DNA of 50,263 nucleotides from Clostridia bacterium (GTDB lineage: Bacteria; Bacillota_A; Clostridia; Christensenellales; Aristaeellaceae): contig JAFQEB010000094.1 of the NCBI GenBank assembly GCA_017399225.1, forward strand, positions 1 through 50,263, read 5' to 3'. Of this stretch, positions 17,167-24,836 are shown piece by piece. Under the pieces are notes generated by a model that was given only the letters and a program-made list of their open reading frames with translations, was not told the origin of the DNA and ran no database searches. Each line of letters opens with the position of its first letter. Position 1 is the stretch's first letter. The position numbers and the translations under genes were made by a program.

Positions 17167-17972
17167 AGCAGTTTCACCTCGCGCATGATTTTGTCCGTCA
17201 GGCCCTCCGGCATGGGTCGTCCCTGCCAGATGGCCTCGGCCTGGACGGCCTGCTCCACCAGCATGTAAAGCCCGGTGCACCAGGGGAGCCCGGCCCGCTC
17301 CGCCGCCTGAGTCAGGAAGGTGTGGGGCGGGTTGTACACCACGTCCGCCACGCCGGTGGCATATTGCATCATCTCGTCCACCCGGTCGGGATGGATGGCG
17401 CAGATGTTGTCAGGGTCCTTCCTGGGCCACATGCCCGCCGCCGAGGCGTTGACGATCAGTCCGCCGCATTCAGGAAAAACGCGGTAGTACTCCGCATAGC
17501 TGATCTCCCCCTCGGCCTCCGGGTGCCGGGAGACCACCGTCACGCCCATGGCGCCCATGGACTTCAGGCAAGCCTTCACCGTCTTTGCCGTGCCGCCGCT
17601 GCCCAGGATGAAGCAGTGGGGCGCCGCCGCCGGATCAAGCCCGTAGCGGGTCAGCATCCGCATGAAGCCCGCCGCGTCGGTGTTGTAGCCGCAGGACGCC
17701 TCCCCGGTGACGACGGTATTGACCGCGCCGATCTCCTTTGCCAGGGGGTCGATCTGCCTGAGCAGGGGCATCACGTCCTGCTTGTAGGGGATGGTGACGT
17801 TGAAGCCGTCCAATGTGGCGATGAGCTGTCTGGTCTCCTCCGTAAAGCGGTCGCGGGGGATCTCGATGATGCGGTAATCCGCATCGACGCCCGCCGCCGC
17901 GAAGATCGCCTCATGGATCGGCCGGGACATGCTGTGCCCCAGCTTTTCGCCGATCAGGGCGTAATGCCGCAT
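17163..17972 (-). CDS. aroE: Shikimate dehydrogenase
   Basis: Reduces 3-dehydroshikimate to shikimate using NADPH; 269 residues. Substrate-site residues Ser14 and Ser16 (GHSMSRPIH), Lys64 (NVTIPYKQD), Asn85 (AVNTV) and Asp99 (GYNTDAAGF) are all present. The nucleotide loop is ILGSGGTAKT. GGTGG lies 7 nt before the ATG. It is the first gene of the aroE-aroQ-GH2 operon, with a good promoter at 18007-18035. Confidence 0.95.
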   Translation of the reverse strand: MRHYALIGEKLGHSMSRPIHEAIFAAAGVDADYRIIEIPRDRFTEETRQLIATLDGFNVTIPYKQDVMPLLRQIDPLAKEIGAVNTVVTGEASCGYNTDAAGFMRMLTRYGLDPAAAPHCFILGSGGTAKTVKACLKSMGAMGVTVVSRHPEAEGEISYAEYYRVFPECGGLIVNASAAGMWPRKDPDNICAIHPDRVDEMMQYATGVADVVYNPPHTFLTQAAERAGLPWCTGLYMLVEQAVQAEAIWQGRPMPEGLTDKIMREVKLL

Positions 17973-18006
17973 GGGTCATCCACCTTCTTTTCTTTCCTAT
18001 GCAGGT

Positions 18007-18035
18007 ATTATAGCACGGGGGGGAGGGGTTGTCCA
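18007..18035 (-). promoter_or_regulatory. Promoter of aroE operon
   Basis: On the minus strand TGGACA (18035-18030) is followed after 17 bp by a perfect TATAAT (18012-18007). The start codon of aroE is 34 bp further on. Confidence 0.75.
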
Positions 18036-18111
18036 TGCAAGGAACAGAGGAAGGACAATGCGGGGGCTCCCGCCGCCATATCGCAGGTATGCGCCCATAC
18101 ATGACCGGCAC

Positions 18112-18135
18112 AAAAAAAGCACCCATAAAGGGTGC
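18112..18135 (-). terminator. Intrinsic terminator
   Basis: On the minus strand GCACCC, loop TTTAT, GGGTGC, then seven T. It lies between tRNA-Val and the aroE promoter and blocks read-through from the right. Confidence 0.8.
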
Positions 18136-18206
18136 CTCGGTCGATCATGATACAAGGTTCACCTGGCATGGGTGCCGCAGGTGCGGATTCTCATCTGACG
18201 AGCACA

Positions 18207-18238
18207 AGAAAAAACCACCCGTATAGGGTGGCTTTTTC
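18207..18238. terminator. Terminator after tRNA-Val
   Basis: CCACCC, loop GTATA, GGGTGG; on the minus strand it is followed by TTTTTTC, on the plus strand by CTTTTTC, so it can work both ways. It lies directly after the tRNA. Confidence 0.8.
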
Positions 18239-18241
18239 TTG

Positions 18242-18317
18242 TGGTGGTGCCAGTAGGACTCGAACCTACGACCCCATCGATGTGAACGATGTGCTCTACC
18301 GACTGAGCCATGGCACC
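18242..18317 (-). tRNA. tRNA-Val (CAC)
   Basis: Acceptor GGTGCCA pairs with TGGCACC, D stem GCTC/GAGC, anticodon stem CATCG/CGATG around loop TTCACAT (anticodon CAC, reading GTG), T arm GTAGG/CCTAC around TTCGAGT. Discriminator A and an encoded CCA end it. All four arms are intact. Confidence 0.95.
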
Positions 18318-18390
18318 ATGTCGCTTGACGACATTGATTATGATACCACGGGGCAGCAGGTTTGTCAACCCCCGAAACGGGAAATTCATA

Positions 18391-18420
18391 AAAAAAGTCC
18401 GTCCCCGGAAAGGGACGGAC
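18391..18420 (-). terminator. Terminator downstream of caspase-like gene, distal copy
   Basis: On the minus strand GTCCGTCCC, a 6-nt loop, GGGACGGAC, then six T. An identical hairpin without the T run lies at 18635-18658, next to the caspase-like gene stop. Confidence 0.7.
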
Positions 18421-18658
18421 GCAAACTGTCAACAAACCCAGGGAGACGTCGGAGGGCTCGCAAGCCCTTCGACTTCAGATCGAAAATCGGCGACATGCGC
18501 GGCGATTTTCGCGCTTTTCCGTCAGGAAAAGCTTCCTTACACGAACGAACGGCCGGTCGAACGACTTGTCGGTCGACCAGTGAGAGAGTGCAAAGCCTCG
18601 ACAAAGTGCCTTCAGCACTTTGTCTATACACTAAGTCCGTCCCCGGAAAGGGACGGAC
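18397..18658. other. Cluster of seven consecutive hairpins
   Basis: No gene is supportable here. Hairpins run end to end at 18397-18420, 18448-18473 (11 bp with one G-T pair), 18481-18511 (9 bp), 18513-18532 (8 bp, loop GTCA), 18555-18578 (nested), 18600-18624 (10 bp, loop CTTCA) and 18635-18658. The first and last are the same sequence inside a 27-bp direct repeat. Stem sequences otherwise differ from each other. Confidence 0.7.
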
Positions 18659-18664
18659 GTTCGA

Positions 18665-20317
18665 TTACTGGGCCCACAGCACGAAGGAGGAATCGCCGTA
18701 GCTCTGGGCATTCTGATCCATGCCCTCCACCAGCGTGGCCAGCCAACTGACCCGGGAGCGGGCAGTGCTCATCGCTTCGCCCAGGGTGATCTGGCCGTTT
18801 CCGTCGGCGTCAGCGGGCAGATTGCCCAGGCTGGTCTGGTTCCACTCGTCAAAGCCGCTGCCGTAGCACACGCCGTAGGTGAAGGCGCCGAAGGAGACGG
18901 TGCCGTCGCTCAGCGTCTGGGAGAATTCCTCCTTGGAGCAGGAGGTCATCACGATGTAGCCGTCGTTGGCGAAGAAGTCATCCTTGGGCACGGAGGAGAA
19001 GGGGCTGATGAAGGCGCTGTTGAAGGCGGAGGGCCTTGCACTTTCGCCGGATTTGTTGATCAGAACGCCACTGTAGCAGGCGTCGATGATCAGCACCTTG
19101 GTGCCGGGGATCTTGTCCATCGCCTTTTTCAGATCCGCAGCCTTCAGGCTGGTGTTGTTCGCGCCAGCAAGGGAGCCGGAGGAGGAGGCGTGGCCGCTGA
19201 AATGGAAGAGGGAGATATCGCTGCCGTTGGCGTCCGCGAAGGTGGCGGAGACCTGCGCGCGGATCTGGGATGCGGTAAGGTCATACTGCACATTGGTGTG
19301 GTAGGGGGTGGCAGACATGCTGTTCAGCACGGTTCTCATGGCGCGGACGTCCGTATCGCAGCCCTGCAGGGGATCAATGGTATCCGAGTAGGTGTTGCCC
19401 ACCAGCAGCGCGCGGTAAACGGGCTTGGGCGGGTTCATCTTCACCGCAGGGCCGGTGGCGCCGGCGCGGTCATCCAGGGCGTCCACAACGGTCACGGTGG
19501 CCACGCAGTCGCCCTCGACCATGGTGTACCACTTCATCACATTGCTGGCGGTGATGCGGGTGAAGATCTCGCCCTCGCAGTTAAACTGCCAGAAGTAAGC
19601 CACGTCGCCGTAGGTGTTGGTCACGCTGGTCGTCCAGGTGACGAACTTGCCTGCGTCCGTTTCGGTCACGTCCGGCATGGGGGGCTCGACGGTGATGGCG
19701 TCATAGGTGGTGTAGGGCATATCCTCCAGGGGCGTCAGGTAGCTGGGGATCTCAAGCCCCGTGACGCTGCCGCAGCCCTTGAGGCACAGGTGCTCCAGGG
19801 TTTTGACGGGCTGGCCGTCCACCAGCTTGGGCACGCGGTATACACCGGAGACAGCCGTGCCGTCCACCGCACACAGCGGGATGGCCTCACCCTCGGTGAC
19901 GTAGTAGTACCAGCCGTCCTGAGCGACCAGGTTCTCCGTGGTGTAGAAGCCGCTGTGGCTGCTCAGGCTGCTGCCGGCGGGCGCAAACACCAGCGGCACA
20001 TTGGACAGCGTACCGCTGACAGTCGTATTCGCCCCCTTGAACATCACATAGGCAGCGCGTCCGCCCTCCAGCACATCGCCGGGGAGGCTGGCGAGGCCCT
20101 CGTTGACCACCAGCGCATGGATGCGGGTCGCGGCGAAGGCACGGGAGCCGACGCTGGTCACGCCCGAGGGAAGCACGACGCGCCCGGAGAGGGACACGTC
20201 CCCATCAAAGGCATTGGCGCCCACGGAGGTGAGGCTGCCGGGCAATGTGGAGGCAAAGGCGGTGCCTGCAATCATCAGCAGGGCCAGCAGCAGGGTGAAG
20301 ATTGCCTTTTTCATCAT
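18665..20317 (-). CDS. Exported caspase-like (C14) protease with leucine-rich repeats and an EF-hand-like loop
   Basis: Predicted exported protein of 550 residues. Signal peptide (MMKKAIFTLL, ending TAFAS), short BspA-like repeats (about 20-110), a middle beta region, then a caspase-fold domain from about 300. The catalytic dyad is His376 in FHFSGHA and Cys414 in IIDACYSG. After it, residues 503-514 read DADGNGQITLGE, an exact 12-residue EF-hand calcium loop, suggesting calcium dependence as in metacaspases; that is inference. GGAG lies 5 nt before the first of two adjacent ATG codons. The CapA-like gene ends 26 nt upstream, so the two are probably one operon. Confidence 0.88.
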   Translation of the reverse strand: MMKKAIFTLLLALLMIAGTAFASTLPGSLTSVGANAFDGDVSLSGRVVLPSGVTSVGSRAFAATRIHALVVNEGLASLPGDVLEGGRAAYVMFKGANTTVSGTLSNVPLVFAPAGSSLSSHSGFYTTENLVAQDGWYYYVTEGEAIPLCAVDGTAVSGVYRVPKLVDGQPVKTLEHLCLKGCGSVTGLEIPSYLTPLEDMPYTTYDAITVEPPMPDVTETDAGKFVTWTTSVTNTYGDVAYFWQFNCEGEIFTRITASNVMKWYTMVEGDCVATVTVVDALDDRAGATGPAVKMNPPKPVYRALLVGNTYSDTIDPLQGCDTDVRAMRTVLNSMSATPYHTNVQYDLTASQIRAQVSATFADANGSDISLFHFSGHASSSGSLAGANNTSLKAADLKKAMDKIPGTKVLIIDACYSGVLINKSGESARPSAFNSAFISPFSSVPKDDFFANDGYIVMTSCSKEEFSQTLSDGTVSFGAFTYGVCYGSGFDEWNQTSLGNLPADADGNGQITLGEAMSTARSRVSWLATLVEGMDQNAQSYGDSSFVLWAQ

Positions 20318-20343
20318 CAGGTCTCCTTTTGCAGCGATCGGGG

Positions 20344-21567
20344 TCATTCGTTTTCAGCGGGGAGATAGGGCAGGGTCAGGCAGGCCATACCCTCGGAGGA
20401 TTCCATGGCCTCCAGCTCCTTCTCCTTGGCCACTACGATGGCCTTGAGATCCTTGTTGGCCTTGTCCTTGAGGTCGTAATACATATCCACCTGTAGCAGG
20501 TGCAGCACATGGGCGCCCAGCTTGCCGGTGATGAACTTGGGCTGATAATCGTTGGGCTGAGTCTCATCCACCCGGTCGACAGAGGTAGTCTGGATGGGGT
20601 AGAGGGACATCTGCTGGCCCTTGTAATTCCCCTCGTCATCAAAGGTGAGCACCGCGCGGACGAGAAGCGCCGGCGCAGCATCCTGCACGGCAACCTTCTT
20701 CTTGCTGCTGTTGACCTGGTAGGCATTGCGGTTGCCGCCGAAGCAGAAGTTGCCAAGGGAATAGAACGCGCTGCGGTTGCCGATCACGTCCATGCCCAAC
20801 ACCACATGGGCGTGGTGGCAGATGACCAGATCCGCGCCGGCCTTCATGGCCATGGCGGTGAAGACGGTCTGGGGGCGGGTGCGGTGACGGCCGTATTCCT
20901 GGCCGCCGTGGAGGATAGCGACCACCGCGTCAGCCTCGCCGCTCTCCTTCAGCTCCCGGATCTTTACCGACAGCCACGCGCCGTTGCCGTCAGGATCGCC
21001 CTGAAGGTAGTCATCCCAGTACAGGCTGACGAAGGCGACCTTCACGCCGTCCTTTTCGTAGATGTAGAAGCGCTCCAGATCCGTCTGGTGCTTGTCACGG
21101 GTGGCGAACCAGGCAATGTCGTTTGCCTCCAGCGTGGCGATGGTGTCCCGGAGGCCCTGCTCCCGGTAATCCATCACATGATTGTTGGCCAGGGAAACCG
21201 CCTCGACGCTGGCGCCGGTGAGCACCTTCACATACTCCGTGCTGCCGCGGAACCAGTAGCCTGCGCCGGTCTCAACGCCCTTGCCCTTGTCCATGGGCTG
21301 CAGGAGCTCATTGTCCGTCAGCACGCCCTCCAGGTTGACGACGGTCAGATCGTCCTCGGCGAAAAAGTCGGCGAAGTTGGCCAGGAAGTAATCCGGGCCC
21401 TTCTCCTGATAGACCGAGGGGAAGGAGTCCGGGTCGCTGCGCAGATAATCCTCACAGCCCAGCGTCACATCGCCGGCGAAGGTGATGGTGACCGTCTTGT
21501 CCGCCAGGGCGGCGGCAGGCAGCAGGAGCAGCAGGGTCAGCAGGAGCAGGGGGAGCTTACATTTCAT
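20344..21567 (-). CDS. Exported CapA-family protein (poly-gamma-glutamate synthesis type)
   Basis: Protein of 407 residues in the CapA/PGA_cap family (PF09587), which has a calcineurin-like metallophosphatase fold. A signal peptide with a long leucine run starts it (MKCKLPLLLL, ending AALAD). Motifs in order are TFAGDVTLG, VVNLEG, SLANNHVMDY, AILHGGQEY and VICHHAHV. In some bacteria relatives help make or export poly-gamma-glutamate, but no capB or capC is nearby, so the role is open. GAGAGGA lies about 10 nt before the ATG. It is the first gene of a unit with the caspase-like protease. Confidence 0.88.
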   Translation of the reverse strand: MKCKLPLLLLTLLLLLPAAALADKTVTITFAGDVTLGCEDYLRSDPDSFPSVYQEKGPDYFLANFADFFAEDDLTVVNLEGVLTDNELLQPMDKGKGVETGAGYWFRGSTEYVKVLTGASVEAVSLANNHVMDYREQGLRDTIATLEANDIAWFATRDKHQTDLERFYIYEKDGVKVAFVSLYWDDYLQGDPDGNGAWLSVKIRELKESGEADAVVAILHGGQEYGRHRTRPQTVFTAMAMKAGADLVICHHAHVVLGMDVIGNRSAFYSLGNFCFGGNRNAYQVNSSKKKVAVQDAAPALLVRAVLTFDDEGNYKGQQMSLYPIQTTSVDRVDETQPNDYQPKFITGKLGAHVLHLLQVDMYYDLKDKANKDLKAIVVAKEKELEAMESSEGMACLTLPYLPAENE

Positions 21568-21593
21568 GGGGGTGTTCGTCCTCTCAGAGTCTA

Positions 21594-21848
21594 TTAACTA
21601 TTCACTATTCACCAGTGAGGCGAAGCCGAACGGCTTCACTATTCACTATTCACTCCTGGTGGGCGCCAACGCGGTCGCGGGGGAGAGCACGTGAAATGAA
21701 TAGTGAATAGTGAATAATGAATAATGAATAGTGAATAATGATTTACTTGCAGCGCGGTCGCAGCTGAATAGCCAGTTTACTATTCACTTCTGGCGGGCGC
21801 CAACGCGGTTGCGGGGGAGAGCACGCGAAGTGAATAGTGAATAATGAT
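21594..21848. repeat. Repeat family E, copy 1, with tandem duplication
   Basis: Multiple TATTCAC and GTGAATA heptads form inverted arms around two tandem units. Each unit contains GGGCGCCAACGCGGT, GGGGGAGAGCACG, the heptads, and AATGATTTACTTGCAGC. That last string is also the 3' end of the adjacent gene, so the duplication captured gene-terminal sequence. No gene is supportable in this stretch. Confidence 0.8.
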
Positions 21849-22682
21849 TTACTTGCAGCCGCAGGCGCAGCTGTCGCAGCAGGTGCATTGGCCGGGGATG
21901 CAGCAGGGGGCGGGGGCCGGGGCGGGCTCGGCGGGCGTGCCGGTCTGCAGGATGTAGGGATCCTCCATCGTGCCGGTGCCTGAGGCGATGACGACCTTCG
22001 TCAGATCCAGCCAGCAGGCAGGACGCATCCCCTCGTCCTCGGTGATGACGTTGATGTAGCCCAGTTCGCCCTTGGACTTGATGCACCGCGCCCCCTGGGT
22101 GTTGGTGGAGGACTGGGTGCGGGACCAGTAGGGGCTGTGATTGCCCCGGGCGCTGCCGTACACGAACAGGCCGTGGGTGATGGCATATTCGGTGCCCCAG
22201 GCCTTGCGGTCGCTGTCCTTGGCAAAGCCGAGATTCTTATCCTTCAGCTCATCGCTGCTCAGCAGGGTGAAGCTGCCCAGCGTTTCATCCGGGGACAGAA
22301 GCGCCAGCTCCTCCTCGGTGAAATGCTGCTTGAATTCGCCGCCCAGGTATTGGGCCATCTCGGTCTTCGTGAAATCGCCCTCAAAGCCGGGGTTCTTCTT
22401 GTGGGTGGGCTTGTTGGCATATTCCTTGTAATCCCCGTGGATGCGGCGGGCCGCCAGCACATATTCGGACAGGATATACGCCCGGCCCTCCTCCGTGCTC
22501 AGCACACGCCAGAGGATGGGCTGTTCCTCCCCCGCCTCCGTCTGCGGATAGGTGCCGAAGAGGAGGTACACATAGCCGTCTTTCTTATCATACCCGCGCA
22601 GGGCAGGCTCCTGTGCCATGGCGGCAGGCAGGAAGAGCAGCATCGCCAGCAGCATCGCCAGCAGCCGGATCAGGTTGCGCAT
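21849..22682 (-). CDS. Exported DUF6273-like protein with cysteine-rich tail
   Basis: Predicted exported protein of 277 residues, function unknown. It opens with a signal peptide (MRNLIRLLAM, ending AAMAQ). The body resembles DUF6273: LFGTYPQTEAGEEQPILWRVL, a tyrosine/leucine-rich middle (AYILSEYVLAARR) and a tail motif YWSRTQSS with MRPACWLDL. The last 18 residues hold eight cysteines (from CCIPGQC to CACGC), possibly a metal site or disulphide knot. AAAGG lies about 10 nt before the ATG. The stop codon lies within a sequence duplicated in the flanking repeat. Confidence 0.75.
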   Translation of the reverse strand: MRNLIRLLAMLLAMLLFLPAAMAQEPALRGYDKKDGYVYLLFGTYPQTEAGEEQPILWRVLSTEEGRAYILSEYVLAARRIHGDYKEYANKPTHKKNPGFEGDFTKTEMAQYLGGEFKQHFTEEELALLSPDETLGSFTLLSSDELKDKNLGFAKDSDRKAWGTEYAITHGLFVYGSARGNHSPYWSRTQSSTNTQGARCIKSKGELGYINVITEDEGMRPACWLDLTKVVIASGTGTMEDPYILQTGTPAEPAPAPAPCCIPGQCTCCDSCACGCK

Positions 22683-22865
22683 AGATTCACAGCCTTTCTG
22701 TAGATCGTCAGGGCATTTGCTTTCACCTTATCATACCATATTTCCGGGGGGATTGTCCACCGGTTCGGGAAAAGGTTTACAGTTCTGAAAGCGAAAAGGC
22801 TCCGTGTTGATAAAACTTCGCCGTTGCTGCCGTTTGCCCCGCATTGCCGCAAGGAAACGACGGCC

Positions 22866-23019
22866 AAAAGCCTCCCTTGTGTAAAGGGAGGTGGATCGCC
22901 TCAAGGCGAGACGGAGGGATTGCCTGCGGCAGGCTATGCTTGCCGCGATCTGCGCAGTGCCGGGGGCGGCAATCCCTCAGCCCCTGCGGGGCAGCTCCCT
23001 TTACACAAGGGAGCCTTTG
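22866..23019 (+). repeat. Dispersed repeat family C, copy 1
   Basis: Starts with hairpin CTCCCTTGTGTAAAGGGAG at 22872-22890 and ends with its inverted partner CTCCCTTTACACAAGGGAG at 22995-23013. GGATTGCC and GGCAATCC inside also pair. It has the form of a small non-coding element with terminal inverted repeats. Confidence 0.85.
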
Positions 23020-23082
23020 TTTGTGCCGCTGCCCGGATGCCCATTTGCCGCTTGCCCCGCATTGCCGCAAGGAAACGACGAC

Positions 23083-23236
23083 CAAAGCCTCCCTTGTGTA
23101 AAGGGAGGTGGATCGCCGCAAGGCGAGACGGAGGGATTGCCTGCGGCAGGATGTATATGCCGGGAGTGCGCAGTGCTGGGGGCGGCAATCCCTCAGCCCC
23201 TGCGGGGCAGCTCCCTTTATACAAGGGAGCCTCTGT
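23083..23236 (+). repeat. Dispersed repeat family C, copy 2
   Basis: Tandem with copy 1 and nearly identical, except for the short central loop and one base in the right hairpin. A spacer of about 60 bp with CCGCTGCCCGGATG precedes and follows it. Confidence 0.85.
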
Positions 23237-23295
23237 CTGTACCGCTGCCCGGATGGGTTCTTTGCGGCAGTCCGAACCGCGGCAGGGCGGGCTTC

Positions 23296-23363
23296 CACGC
23301 AACTAAAAGGCTCTCCCTCCGGGAGAGCTGTCACCGAAGGTGACTGAGAGGGCCCGTGTCAGC
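23296..23363 (+). repeat. Dispersed repeat family D, copy 2
   Basis: AACTAAAAGGCTCTCCC pairs with GGGAGAGC, followed by TCACCGAAGGTGA and CTGAGAGGGCCC. It is the inverse of the copy at 27659. The gap between 22683 and 23450 holds only C and D repeats. Confidence 0.85.
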
Positions 23364-23411
23364 GGTGGTGGATGAGGCCCTCGCCCCCTGCTCTCCCGCA
23401 CATAAAATCAT

Positions 23412-23436
23412 CCCCGCAGCCATTGCAGCTGCGGGG
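23412..23436 (-). terminator. Terminator after VanY-like gene
   Basis: CCCCGCAGC pairs with GCTGCGGGG across CATTGCA. On the minus strand it is followed by ATGATTTTA. Confidence 0.65.
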
Positions 23437-23450
23437 ACGCTGTGTTTTGC

Positions 23451-24629
23451 TCAGTATTCGTAGGCCGTGACCACGCCGCCGAAGTTATCCAGGGACATGG
23501 TGTAGTTGTTGGTCAGGCGGTTGATGTCAACGGAGAAGGTCGCCACGTCGTCGCCCACCTTCTGGTAGGTGATCTCATAGCGCTTCACACCGTCCTCAAA
23601 CACGGCAATGTGGGGATGCTCCTGCAGGTACTCGATGTACTCCTCCAGGCACAGATCCAGGTGGTTCATCACAGCCGCATGGGCCTTGCCCACATAGCGG
23701 TACAGGTTCAGATCCACGCTCACGCCGGTCTTGTAGCTCTTGCTCATGGTGTCCGCCGTGGGGAAGCCCTCGATGGGGAAGCGGAACACGAAGCCGTAGC
23801 GCCAGGCGTTCTCCAGCAGCCACTTGCCGTCAGCAGTCTCATAGAAGGGAGTATCCTTATAGTACTGCTTGACTTCGCCATCCTCCGGTACATATATCTT
23901 CAGCACACAGCTCAGGCCGGAATTGTAGTCGCTGGTGCCGGGATAGTTGACCTTCGCCTTCGCGCGGGCGATCAGCTCCTCCTCCTTCAGATTGGGGCGG
24001 CGCTCGCGCTGGTAGGCCAGCTCATCCTGGAAGAGCTTGTTCTGCTCCTCATAGGTGCGGAAGTTATAGCCCTTGCGAACCGTAAAATAGTTATAGCCCA
24101 GGGCTCTGGCATCCTTGATCAGGTCGACCAGCGCGTCGATGGCCACGGGATGCAGCTTGCAGGAAGAATCATCCCAGAAAGTCTCCAGGCCGGCGTCCTT
24201 GGCGTAGGAGAAGATGGAGACCATCTTGCTCTCGTCAAAGTCGGCGGGGCGGGAATGCCACTCGTTGACCAGCAGCAGGCCGTTGTACATCACGTCCTCG
24301 CGGCTGACGGTCACGGAGCCGGGGGCCTCCAGGGGATAGTTGGTCAGGTCGATCACGTCCCAGCCCTCAGCCTTGGCGGCGGGCCAGGCCTTGTTGGCCT
24401 GGTTGGAGGCGATCTCGTTGCGGTACTGGTTCAGCTCGGCATTATAGGCAGCTTCCTTTTCCGCGTTGCGCAGCTCGACCTCGGTCTGCTTGGTTTCCAG
24501 CAGCTCCGCACGGTAATCCGTGATGCGGCCGCCGAAGTACCATGCGCATGCAGCCAGCGCCACGAGCACCACCAGCGCGATGATCAGCGCGATCATGGGA
24601 TCCTTGCGCCTGTTCTTGTTCTTTGCCAT
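23451..24629 (-). CDS. Membrane-anchored VanY-like protein lacking metal ligands
   Basis: Protein of 392 residues with one N-terminal membrane segment (about 11-32), a coiled region (40-75) and a domain like VanY D-alanyl-D-alanine carboxypeptidases (M15B). The fold marks are present: KGYNFRTYEEQ, YPGTSDYNSGL, WLLENAWRYGFVFRFP and RYVG. The catalytic residues are not: in the SxHxxGxAxD motif His is Tyr235 and Asp is Val242, and in EPWHxRYVG the Glu is Asp306 and the His is Leu309. It is probably a non-catalytic wall-binding or regulatory protein. The start at 24629 (MAKNKNRRKD) is chosen for its basic N terminus before the membrane segment. Confidence 0.8.
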   Translation of the reverse strand: MAKNKNRRKDPMIALIIALVVLVALAACAWYFGGRITDYRAELLETKQTEVELRNAEKEAAYNAELNQYRNEIASNQANKAWPAAKAEGWDVIDLTNYPLEAPGSVTVSREDVMYNGLLLVNEWHSRPADFDESKMVSIFSYAKDAGLETFWDDSSCKLHPVAIDALVDLIKDARALGYNYFTVRKGYNFRTYEEQNKLFQDELAYQRERRPNLKEEELIARAKAKVNYPGTSDYNSGLSCVLKIYVPEDGEVKQYYKDTPFYETADGKWLLENAWRYGFVFRFPIEGFPTADTMSKSYKTGVSVDLNLYRYVGKAHAAVMNHLDLCLEEYIEYLQEHPHIAVFEDGVKRYEITYQKVGDDVATFSVDINRLTNNYTMSLDNFGGVVTAYEY

Positions 24630-24836
24630 ATGGTTACACCTGCCTTTGCGGGATTTGATACGCGTTTTTGGCCTGTCCACCCTCAAAAAAGGTACAGTCA
24701 GACCTATTCTTGCTCTTTATTCGCCGTCCGATCCGCATTTTCCTGCTGCCGGATGCAACAAGGGCAAAATCTGCATGAAAATTTACAATCCCGGGCATGA
24801 TGATGACCGACTTTCATGAAAGGAAGGATCAATCAT

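Noticed and set aside
18140..18206. Possible 11-residue reading frame or tRNA remnant next to tRNA-Val
   Set aside because: The short frame (MRIRTCGTHAR) and a weak T-arm-like string lie between two terminators, but neither a full cloverleaf nor a convincing start site can be made.
22866..23236. CRISPR-like impression from tandem C repeats
   Set aside because: Only two units of about 150 bp with internal inverted repeats and similar spacers; no short direct repeats with unique spacers and no cas genes.
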